A stretch of 64,000 nt of DNA from Apteryx mantelli (lineage: Eukaryota; Chordata; Aves; Apterygiformes; Apterygidae), in NCBI RefSeq assembly GCF_036417845.1, contig NC_089984.1:33701447-33765446 (forward strand). Direction: 5' to 3'. Every line of letters starts with the position of its first letter. Positions within the stretch are counted from its first letter, which is position 1. The translations under genes and the position numbers were made by a program. Positions 11,117-20,732 of this stretch are shown piece after piece. The notes beneath the pieces were generated by a model. The model worked only from the letters and a program-made list of their open reading frames with translations. It searched no databases and was not told the origin of the DNA.

Positions 11117-13385
11117 CTCTGGACTTCTGCAAAAGAATTCCTCACTACTGAGGAGTCATTCCAGCCCAAAAAACAGTCTGATCAATATCGTAGGGAGAAA
11201 GCTGCAGTATTTCTTTGAGCTGTTTTAAACAGATCAAATAACTGATGGGAGCATTGGGAGCTTTTCAGAACCCAACTGGGATACCCCTTACAAAATCAAC
11301 ACCAGAAGGCATTTTTCTTGTGACATGTTTTGGCTCTGCCACTGTGTGTAATTTTTGTGATCATTTTTGCTTTGCCCAACTGCTTTGCTCTAGGCATGAT
11401 GGGGAGGAAAATCCATCTTTCAGTAAATACTCCTCAAGCCACCTGCTGTCACAGCAGATTGCTGCAAGTAACTCCAGAGACGAGTTGCTTGGCTAGGTCT
11501 GTATTCCCAGAGAACCAAACCATTGAAAGTCTGAGATTTCAGGCCATGTTGCGTACCTGCTGACAGCCTGATCCACATCACAGCGCAAAATTCTCTGCAG
11601 GTTTTGGGTGCAGCTCTTACAGCATTCAAAGGCTAACAAAACCCAGATGGGGAAGAGGTGCAGAACACGAACTTCCCATGCAGACAGCTTATGAGGATGT
11701 GGATTTCCCAGGTGCTGGAATAAGAGGAGCATCCTTCAGCAATAATACATCTCCAAAACCTTGTTTTTATATCTCTCAGACACTTTCAGCAGGGGGAGAG
11801 ACTTTTGCACTTGCCTGGGAAGAACTCACACACCGTGTACTCAGTTCTTAGACATGCACATCTTAAATCTTCTGCCATGGGAGATGAGAAGTGTGCGTGT
11901 GTGTGTGTGTGTGCGCGCGTGCTTGCTTAGCTGCATTAATAGCTTTTGAATGCTTTCTATTTGACCTGTGGGTTTTCCCTCTTCCGAGTCCCTACTGTCT
12001 AGCTTTGCTCTGCAAATACAGAGACTAGAAACAAGCTCCTGTGTCAAAACTGAAAGCTGAGCTTCTCAGTGGCTGTATCTATGCACAAAGCAGCTGGCTT
12101 CTTAGGCAAAGGTTTACCTATGTTTATGCCCGTCACAGCTTATTAGTGTATGGCATGACCACAATGCATCTGGAAATAGCCCAGCTCTAACTGCTCATTT
12201 TCTGCCTAGTTACCAAATCCTTTCTGCCAGGACATCTCCACTTCATATCTGCTTTCTTTGGAATGCAATTTTTTTTTTTAAGTGCCAGTAAGGCTACTGG
12301 CAAAAGAAAAGGAAAATGGAAAAGTCTTCCTGGCAGAAACTATTCTTTCGATGCAGCAGTTGCTGTGGAGGAGCAGTCGGAGAAGTTTATAGATCAGAGC
12401 TTGTGCTTCTCTCCTTGCTTGGTAGCACAGGCTGCCTCCCTGCAGAGAATAGTTATGACCAAACCAAGCCTTAAATTTTACATTCAAAGCTCTAAATTAG
12501 ACATCCATGGTTTCACTTCATCTCCTGAATCCCAGCCAAGTGGGTGATGTTCTTCTAAGGCCTCCCAAAAGGAGGTCTAGGAATCTCCTCGGTGATGTGA
12601 GCAGTCAGTTCAGGGCTTGATGGATGCGATCTGTTTTAAATCCCTGCCTTAAGATGAGTTGAATCACTCTCTGCGCGTTCGCCTTCTCTCGGTTGTCAGC
12701 GAAGGGAACCTCCCAGCCAGCTCAGAGGGGAACCCTTGCGCTGTAGAGTGGCAAGTTGGGAGAGAGAAATCCTGTCAAGGAGGGAACAGTCTGCTTTCCT
12801 CCTGCTTTTTGTCCTGGTGGACTCCATCCAAATTTAACACAACAGACCAACCATTTACTTTTATTAAGCCTTTACAGAATATTTTAATAAGCAGAGCTAT
12901 AGTTGAAAAAGGAGTAGCTGGGCTGGTATTTCTTGTGCACCTCATGTTTGGATATATAAGCCTAGAGCAGAGCTTTGGACAAGGACTGGAATATGACTGC
13001 AGAAGCTGACAGCAGCTGCCTATGGCATCTGTCTGGATTTTGTGAACTGAGGAAGCTTACAGCCTCTAGTGCAGGCTGCAGCGCCATGCTCCCCTTTGCA
13101 ATGGGCTGCATCATCTCTACCAAAGCCCCATTTCACGGTGAACTCACCACCTTATTTTCATAACTCCTCAACATTTTGCTCTCTTGCTCCGATGAGCTGA
13201 AAGCCGTACTTAACTTTCAAGCAAAGGGCTTCTTCCCCCATCTCCTCACCTTCGTCTGCTCCCCATTGCACCTGCTGTTATTTGCACCGGCAGGATGCCC
13301 TCCAGGCTGACACTACTCTAACTGCAGGGCGAGAGGAGGGTGCTGAGAGGGAACAGCGGGCTGTGCGTTTTCCTTCACTAGCCTG
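11117..13385. other. Unannotated non-coding sequence
   Basis: Apart from the GT/GC dinucleotide tract listed separately, I see only mixed-composition DNA. A T9 run lies near 12271. The open frame 12659-13009 (116 codons) has no recognisable domain and a length expected by chance. Confidence 0.55.
11891..11922. repeat. (GT)n/(GC)n dinucleotide tract
   Basis: A 32-base run of strictly alternating purine and pyrimidine: GT units with GC units at both ends. Such tracts can adopt left-handed Z-DNA and are often length-polymorphic. Confidence 0.9.
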
Positions 13386-13560
13386 ATTTGACCGTGATTA
13401 GTGCACATGGAAAGTAATCAGCACATTCAGCCTAATTCTCCAGGATTATTAAAGGGACGATAACAAGGGAGAGGAGAGATTTTGCTGCTTTTATTCCATT
13501 TTTTGGAAGGGGGCCAGCTGCTGTGTGAACATGGTCAGCTTTGATCAGGCATATCATTTT
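13386..13560. promoter_or_regulatory. Homeodomain/GATA-type motif cluster (possible enhancer)
   Basis: Within about 70 bases there are GTGATTAG, GTAATCAG, CTAATTCT, GGATTATTAAAG and CGATAACA words, which resemble binding sites for homeodomain (including OTX/PITX-type GGATTA) and GATA factors. The segment lies just upstream of a T-rich tract and a CpG island. This is a suggestion from motif density only; such short words are common in AT-rich DNA. Confidence 0.2.
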
Positions 13561-13587
13561 TAAGGCAGGGAGCAGAATTTGTCATTG

Positions 13588-13618
13588 TTTTTTTTTTCTT
13601 TTTTTTTCTTTTTTTTTT
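13588..13618. repeat. Poly-T tract with two C interruptions
   Basis: Thirty-one bases of T broken only by two C. It could be a minus-strand poly-A remnant of an old retroposed sequence, but I see no element attached, so it is recorded as simple repeat. Confidence 0.85.
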
Positions 13619-13779
13619 GAGAAGGTGGTTTTAGTGTGAGCTTTGGAGATCTCCTGTTGCTGCCCTAGACAGGATCAAAAGGAACTCATTTGTTGTTAAA
13701 CCAACACGGCCTGTATGAAAGGGATTCAGTGGAGCAGTTGTAAACCTCAGCAGGAGATGGGCAGGAAGACCGAGGAGCT

Positions 13780-14390
13780 CGCCGGCTCCATTGCTAGGTC
13801 ACGAGGCTGCTGGGGGTGATGGCGTAACACTGTGGGTCTGGTACGGGCGTCGCAGCACGGCTGCCGCGGTCGTGCGGACCTGGTGGCCATCGCCCCGCTG
13901 GAGCATCCTCCGCTACAAGGCGCGAGGGCAGGGCGCGTACCCGAGGTGGTACCGCCTCCGGGACCGGGGGGAAGGCACGGGGGGTCCCCTCCTGCCCCAG
14001 ACCTGCCCCGGGCACCCCGAGGTTTGGGGGGAAGGGCCCGGCCCCACGGGCACGCGGCGCTCTGCCGGCGGGCTGGGGTCTGCTCCAGCTCCAGCTCCGG
14101 TCGGCGGCTGCGGGGCTGGGTGGACCGGCTGGCTGCCGCGGACCCCGCTGGCATTTCCTTCGGTGCTTTGAAAAGCCAGGCCACCTTCTGCTGTTCCCGC
14201 AGGGCACTGGTGGCTTCCTTTGCTCAGCAGGGGTAAATGCCGCTCCGGGGCGAGTGACACCCTGCAGGAGCAGGCACGGATGCAATTTGGGGAGAGCCGC
14301 AGGGAATACGCACTGCGCTAAGCTTTACGACAGGCTGGGTGCGCCGGGGTCTGCCGTGCCGCCTGGAGCGTCCTGGTGCCCGTCCGCCCT
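13780..14390. promoter_or_regulatory. CpG island
   Basis: From about 13830 to 14180 the sequence is dense in CpG (GGGCGTCGCAGC, GCCGCGGTCGTGCGG, GGCGCGAGGG and similar), falling off toward 14390. Overlapping frames of 115-163 codons occur on both strands, as expected in stop-poor GC-rich DNA; none is recognisable. The island is long enough to be a promoter or a regulatory 'orphan' island. No TATA box is evident at its edges. Confidence 0.6.
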
Positions 14391-15070
14391 GCAGCTGCCA
14401 CCAAAGCTATTCTGCTCAAATCTGAGGCAGATACAGCTACATGTGCTGTGACCACACGTTCGGCAAGGGCATCTTATTGACCATTCCTCATGATGGTAAA
14501 TTCACAGCTTACAGGCATAAACTTTCTGTACCACATTAGAAAGAAAAGCATTATCTTCTTTTATAAGCTGGAGTTTTTGTAAATCTCTCTTCTCCTCATG
14601 TCTTTAAAAATAAATAATAAGACATTGGTTTGCTGGAGGGATGGTAATATTCTCCAGATTTTCTGATGCACAACAAAAAAATGACTGATATGATAAATAC
14701 GAGAAAAGTCTGTTCTGTGATTATAATTGCATCCCATTCTGATGCAGGAAAGTATGTCAGCTGCTTCTTTTAACTGGTCTTTTTATGACTTTGAATTTGC
14801 ATTTTTATTTATTTTCCATTTTCCTGTAATTCCCATTTACCAACACTAAATTAACACTTCTTGTTACTGAGCTTATTGTTATTGATTTTTCTCTTTAGTT
14901 TTCTAATTTTGTGAACATTAACTAGTTTTTTTTGCCTGTTAGGTTTCTACAAGTGTCCGTGCATGATCAGAGAAATTATTGCTTATAAGTGCTTAATCCC
15001 ACAGTCCACAGATCTCATTTAAGCCAGAGACAGGAATCTTTTGATCTCTGAATCAAACTGTAAAAAGCAA
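14391..15070. other. AT-rich non-coding sequence
   Basis: This is an AT-rich block between two GC-rich areas, with many T runs and short palindromic AT words. No gene, repeat family or RNA is recognised. Confidence 0.55.
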
Positions 15071-15074
15071 TTAG

Positions 15075-15749
15075 GTGCCATGGCATTTAACAGCCAGGCT
15101 CTTGGTTATTGCCCTATCACAGCCAGAAAGCCTGCAGGTGCCTCTTGCTTTGCAGGACAGGTGGAGGTGGTGTGGGTGCCTGGCCGCCTCGGCGCTGGCG
15201 GGGCCCCCGGGGGGTTTTGAGGGCTGGAGCTGGGAGCAGGAGGTGGTGATGGGGCCACGTGGGAGGCTGGTGTTGCCGGCCGGAGATGTGGCAGCCCCTG
15301 GGGCACAGCGTGAACCGCTGTCAGGGTTGGGTTTCGGGTGGCAGCCCGGCCACGCGAGACCATACGTCATGTCATGGTTGCATTTCCTCTTTCCGCAGAT
15401 ACTCTGCAGCGGTCCCTTCTGGCTGCAGCATGAGAACTTGCCTTTGCTCTCGCAGAGAGCACCCTCTGCAAGAGAGGTGGGTGCCCTGCCCCGGCCAGGA
15501 GGGAGCAGAGGGAGGGGGACAGGGGCTGCAGAGAAACCTCAGTCTGCCGGTATGCTCAGCCGGGCCCAGCTGAGCACTTCTGCAGCGCTCACCCAAGGCA
15601 TGGCTCTCCAGCACCAACTCCTCCCCAAACTGCTGTCCATCAGGTTGTTGCAGAAAGCTAAGAAAAATAAGGCAGCTGCATTAACTCCACACTTAGCAAT
15701 AGGAGCCTTTTCCCACTTTAGGGGGCAATTTCAGGGCTCAGCTCTTTAA
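15075..15749 (+). other. Longest open frame in window; probably not a gene
   Basis: A 225-codon span free of stop codons runs through a GC-rich patch (15140-15550). As a eukaryotic frame it opens with GTG, and the first in-frame ATG is at 15249, leaving 167 codons. The translation has no domain, transmembrane segment or repeat that I recognise. It does contain acceptor-like sites at 15398 (TTTCCTCTTTCCGCAG) and 15455 (CTTTGCTCTCGCAG) and a donor-like GTGGGT at 15477. The likely explanation is low stop density; an alternative is one real short exon at 15399-15476. Confidence 0.25.
15399..15476 (+). other. Candidate 78-bp exon, product unknown
   Basis: A strong pyrimidine tract and acceptor (CCTCTTTCCGCAG, ending 15398) and a donor (GAG then GTGGGT, at 15477) bracket 78 bp, which is a multiple of three and open in the frame of the long ORF. 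A second acceptor-like site inside (ending 15455) would give a 21-bp alternative. No protein family is recognised. Chance is a serious alternative. Confidence 0.2.
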
Positions 15750-17531
15750 AACCAATGCCCTGAAACTAGAGTGCGCTGCCCGTGGGGAGCGCTTGCCCCT
15801 TGGTGAGAGTGACTGCATAAATTTGGGCTGAAAGGACCAGTAGTGGCTGGATGGAAGAAGGGGATGGTAGGGTCGTGGAAGGAGGGAGTGAGAGAGAGAG
15901 AGACCTGCGCGCACCCACACACCGGAAGGGAATGATGTTCTCTTCACTTGCAATTAGCCAGCTCAGACAACAGATCCCAGTGAGCCGCGGCAGCAGGGAG
16001 CTCAGCACTGGCCAAGCGTTCGTGCAGCATCTTGCGTGGGCAGTACAGCATCATTATCTCCTTGCCCTGGTGCCAGATGTGCAGCGCCTCAAGTCCCACC
16101 TGGGTGACAAATCTGGCAGGAAAGGCAGAGGAAGCATTTCCACGTGTACCGAAGGAAATGAGGGCAGTTCCCGGCCACCATAAAACCTCAGTGCTGTTGG
16201 CCTGTGTCCTGCGGGAAGGCAGAAAGTGCTGCATGGCCACCAGGATGTTTGGAGAGGTTCCAGGGCAGGAATAGTATTCCAGTGACAGCTTAGAAATAGG
16301 CAGAATATTTTTCTGCTGTCAGGTCAGCTTCAATACCATGCTGGAAGTATGGGAATTGAAATGGAGATTATAACTAAGCATTGGAAGCTTAGGATGTAAG
16401 AACTAGTATTACGCCTAAACCTCTGCTTGCCAGATCTAATAACCCAATATCAGTGAACAGGGCAATCTCAGGGGCTCTGCCATGCGAAGAGTCTTTCTCA
16501 GGAGGTCAAAGACACTCAGCAGCTCAAGAATGAGGAAAGAGATGTTTTCAGGTGCTCTGCCTCAGGTCTGACCCTCCTTGGAGTCATTTTGCTCAGACTG
16601 GCAGCAATTAGCTATCAGGTGGCTCTTCAGTGGCCCAAATGAAGTAGCTCAGCGGTCCTTGCTGGAGACGTGTCTGGGCAGCAGTAGAGCATTCATGTGA
16701 TCTCCACAAAGAGACCACCTGATGAAGGGACATGGACTCCTTCTGCCCTGACACACAGGAAAAGTGCTGGAGTTGTTTGGGCAGTTGTTTTCTAAATGGG
16801 TGAATGTGAACTGTCCCTTCAGGGTATGTTAGCCTGGTACTTTCCCAATGAGATTTGTTTTTTATTGGTGAAACCTTCCCTTGTGGAATAAACCCACTGA
16901 CACTTTTTTTTGTCTTTCGTGATAAGAATGAGAGTTTGCCATGGTCACAAGATCACTTCAGCAACATCCTGACTCAAACAGCTTGATGTGCTGTTTGTAA
17001 AAGTCCAATTTTCTTTTTGAGGAAAATCAATACAGCTCATTACTTAGCTGAGAAAAGATGCCTGTGTCAAGCAGCTATTCATTCCACTGGAAGGCAGCCC
17101 CTGAGCAGGCTCAGATGCTTTTCCTAACCTGGACAACAGACTGATAGTCTTTGTCTTAAATTATCCCTGCTGAACTAAAACTGCCCCACTGAGAAGACTG
17201 ATCAGCTTCCCGCAGACCACCAAAGAGCTGCTCAGCAAGTGAACACCATCAGCCTGGGGCAACATAACCCCTGGAAAGAAAAGAAAGACAATATTGTTAC
17301 AGCTGGTGTGATGACTGCAAGTCCTCATGCTGCTTCCACATTACATCCTTTCTTCTGTGCTCTGGCTATGTCATTACCATTTTTGACTTGAGTGCTAGGA
17401 TGTGGCATTTAGTACTAGGAGGCTGGAAGCTAAATCTTCTTTGTCTAGCTTGTCTTGAGTGGTGAGATGGAGCTCAAGTGCTTGGTTCAAACTTTTAGTG
17501 AGTTAAAGACCTTTCTGCAAGTGCGCAAGAT
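15750..17531. other. Unannotated non-coding sequence
   Basis: A short GA run (about 15889-15902) is the only simple repeat. The rest is unique mixed-composition DNA with no open frame of note beyond about 16,300 and no recognised transposon. Confidence 0.55.
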
Positions 17532-17565
17532 GTTTTAAAGGAGTTTTAAAGGACCGCTAGCGGTC
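17532..17565. repeat. 11-bp tandem duplication abutting a 14-bp palindrome
   Basis: GTTTTAAAGGA is repeated exactly twice (17532-17542 and 17543-17553). The second copy overlaps by two bases a perfect palindrome, GACCGCTAGCGGTC (17552-17565), which carries two CpGs in otherwise CpG-poor DNA. Its origin is unknown; it may be a relic of an insertion or replication slippage. Confidence 0.85.
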
Positions 17566-18680
17566 ACTGTGTTTGTGTAGGACCTGGCCTGGGGGCATTC
17601 TCACCCACCCTCCCCAATAGATACATACTTTGACTAATCATATAAATATATAACTAGTGAAAATTACTCCCTGCTGCAGATGAGCTTCAGATTCCAAGAC
17701 TAAGCCCAGTCTATCTGGAAAAGGGTGGGGGGGGGAAGCCAATTTCTGGTGGTAGGCCTACCTAAAGTAAGCGCATTCCTGTGTCAGAAATTGCTAGTTT
17801 GAAGAGAAAATGCTCCTGTATAAAATGGAGAAGGAGGGAGAAATGTTGATTGTGATAGCTAGGGGAGTAAAATCAGGGAATAGTCATCTTTTTGTTTTTT
17901 GCTTAGATTCTGAGACAAGACTAACAGTCATTTTGACAGATACATTCTGTAAGGTAAGGTAAGTGATAAGATAAGGTCAGTGTGATAACAGAGACAAGTG
18001 AATGGAGAATTTCTTGGAAGAAAGTTCTAGCGAGTTACCTAACTGTTAGGGTGAATGTTCAGCTAACCAGGAACAGCTATAAGGAAGGATGCAGGTAAAT
18101 TCTGTTAAACAGATTATCTGTCTTGCAGAAGGACTGTTTCTTCTAAAACCAGAGTGGGTAACAAAAGGAGTAGAGTGGGATGTATTTTAATGGAGCCATT
18201 GGCCAAGAAATCTGTCCTCTCTCTCCAGATTGCTGCCTCAGCCCTTAGCATCGGTTGCTCACCAGGGCAGGATTTGGATGCGCTGAGCACTGATGAGCTT
18301 GGCCCTCCTCCCTCCATTCCTTCTCCATCAGGGATGCTCCTCCCTCGCTCAGGTGACCAGGGCACTCGGGGCTGGGGTCTGTGTCCCAGCAGCAGTGAGT
18401 GGGTGGAAAAGCTCGGGGCTGTGTTTTGCAGCGCTCAGGCCTCAAGACCAGCTCCTGTCTACACGTGTGAAGCATCGTGTCAGTAGAACCACAGATGAAA
18501 GGTATTTACACCCTTATCACCAAGTGCTGCCCATAACTCCTCTTTTAATTTGAAGTTCATTAGAGGCTTGTTTCCAGTTTTTACTCTGTGTTGTGACCTT
18601 GATTTCATGAGCTGTTTTTAAGATCTTGTTTCAGATTGTAGATCATTTTGGGCTGTGGAGTTTGTGAAGGGAAGAAATTT
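17566..18680. other. Unannotated non-coding sequence
   Basis: Mixed-composition sequence with a G9 run near 17726 and a short series of AAGGTAAG/ATAAGATAAGG words at 17950-17980. A somewhat GC-richer stretch from 18,230 to 18,480 carries overlapping frames on both strands with no recognisable product. Confidence 0.55.
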
Positions 18681-18856
18681 GCTTGTATTACTAGACTCCT
18701 TTGGTGTTTGACTGTGTAAGGGCGAAGAGACGGAGATAAAAAGGTGCGGGAAGAAGCCCATTTCTTAAAACTTAAATATGACTTTTGGCTCATCAGACCA
18801 AGAGTGCAAAATGTTGAGCAGTTATGCTTGTATTGCCAGGCTCCTCTGGTGTTTGA
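18681..18856 (+). repeat. Imperfect ~31-bp direct repeat, copies 145 bp apart
   Basis: Copies at 18681-18711 and 18826-18856 match at 27 of 31 positions; each begins GCTTGTATT and ends TGGTGTTTGA. All four differences are transitions (A/G or C/T), as expected from ageing of a duplicate. The left flanks (TTTTGGGCT and TTTTGGCT words) also resemble each other loosely, so the original duplicated unit may have been about 145 bp. Confidence 0.7.
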
Positions 18857-20714
18857 TGACAGTTATGATTGCAGTAATGTTATTATTTGACTGCAATTAC
18901 AATAGCATGGGTGGTGTTATGCCTGACTAGCCGATCAATCATCTGAAGTAATGCGCAAATCTCTCCCTCTGTTGAGATAATTAACATGTAGAACCACATC
19001 ATAGTTGTGTGCATGTGGAAGCGAGCGAGGCAAATGCTCGGCAGCGTAGGGCTGCCGAAGGATAAACAAGCATGCAGCTCTTGGGGATGTTATTCGCTCC
19101 CCGGGCTAAGGCCTGGCTCAAGCCAGCTGTGATCCACCTCGGGGAGCTGCATTTCGGTGGTAGGAGACCGAACTGCTTAGAGACAAGTCGGTCCAGTCAA
19201 AGTTACAAGGAGATATATTGGGGTGTCGGGATGCTCAGTGTTCCTTGTCCTCTCTTCCCCTCTTCAGATTCCTTCTAGCTGCTGCTGTTGCTTCCTCTGG
19301 CTTTCTCCCACTACAACAAACTGACAGCCCATCTTTTTGGGCCAGACAGCATAAGTAGCAGCCAATGGAGGCTGGGAAGATTTACTGGGGTTTGGTGTGC
19401 TGTTTTAGAGGGTTTGCACAGGATGGGCATGCTTGATATTTATATTTATGTATGTCATATACATGCATACATATATGTCTTTAGTTAAGTAGGTGCCCTT
19501 GTTTCTAGTCTTCCTCTTGCCCTTCTGTTTGACCTTGGTCCAGAGTCTCCTTTTACCCTCCTGTCTTTTACCTTCTTTTCCTTTTAACATTGTGAACTCT
19601 CCTGTTTCTTCCCGTGTGTGTACATTCCCTAAACCGATCATTACTGACACCCAGGCTGTGCTGTCTAAAAGTTCTGGCTTTGAGGATGCAGCTACTTAAG
19701 GTTGTGGGATGTAAAGCTCTTTCCTCCTTGTAGTGGTGAACCAAAGAGCCCAGCTTCAGTTCCAGGATGTCAATAGTTACCCAGGAGTGAAGGGCGGAGA
19801 GAAATTCATTAGTGTGATTGGATTAAGTACCTGCTGTGCTGGGGACCTGCTATGATGGCTCAGTGCCACTTTTGTCTCCAAGCAGTAGAGAGGATTTTTG
19901 GTGTTCCCTGCATTCTGGGTCACATATATTCAAGCAACTGAAATGCAGATTGTCTGAAAGTAACTCCTGGTTTTGCTTGCAGGAATTTACAATTCAAATC
20001 AAGAGAAGTTATAGCTCATATTGGGGTTTTTTTTTTTTACTCTCCCAGTGAAGCAAAGATCAAGATGAAATATTAAATGTCCTCCACAATGCAATTATAC
20101 CTGGCTGGTTGCAATCAATTCTCTCTACCTCATGTAGTTCTCTATTGCTTCTCCCTTTCTTTGCCTTGCTGTAAAAGCCACGGGGCTGATTCTCCTCTTT
20201 CCCTTGGGATGGAAAGGAGATATTCCCAGCTCCCAAATAGACTCACCAGCTCAACAGGAACAGCTTACGGAAATGAAGTCTCATCAAAAGCCCCATGAAG
20301 TGCACAGCTAGTGTGGCTAATGCAGCTAAACTCAGATTAGGGAATAGAGAGGTCAGAGACCTTCTCTGTTATTTTATAATTCCATCTTTTATGTTTCCAT
20401 ATCACAATATGCAGACCAGAGAAAGCGATAAAGACACAGCTTGCCAAAGATAGTCCGGAGAGTTTGCAACAGAGAGACTGGACTCTAGTTTTTGTAAAGC
20501 CCAGAGCAATGTTTTATCTATTAGGCTGCAATTACACAGTGTTTTACAAAGCTTAGTCTATTCTAGGTGAGTGCCTGTCTAAGAATACTATATATTTAAA
20601 AATAGTCTATTCCTAGGTCTAGAAGGGCTTTATGAGGCAGAAAGCTTCATACGAATTACTTTTCCCTCCAGTGAAGAGATCAGGAATATTAATATACTCA
20701 TCAGCCTTTTCATT
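18857..20714. other. Unannotated non-coding sequence
   Basis: The segment 18860-18990 is AT-rich with GCAATTAC, CAATCATC, ATGCGCAAAT and TAATTAAC words and could be a regulatory element. A cryptic ATGT/ATAC-rich run lies at 19438-19482, and a T10 run lies near 20028. No gene or transposon was recognised. Confidence 0.5.
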
Positions 20715-20732
20715 CTCTCTCTCTCTCTCTCT
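20715..20732. repeat. (CT)9 microsatellite
   Basis: Nine uninterrupted CT units. Confidence 0.9.

Noticed and set aside
15075-15749. 225-codon stop-free span as a protein gene
   Set aside because: It opens with GTG, lies in GC-rich stop-poor DNA, has no recognisable domain, and the first ATG leaves only 167 codons. Kept only as a low-confidence open frame.
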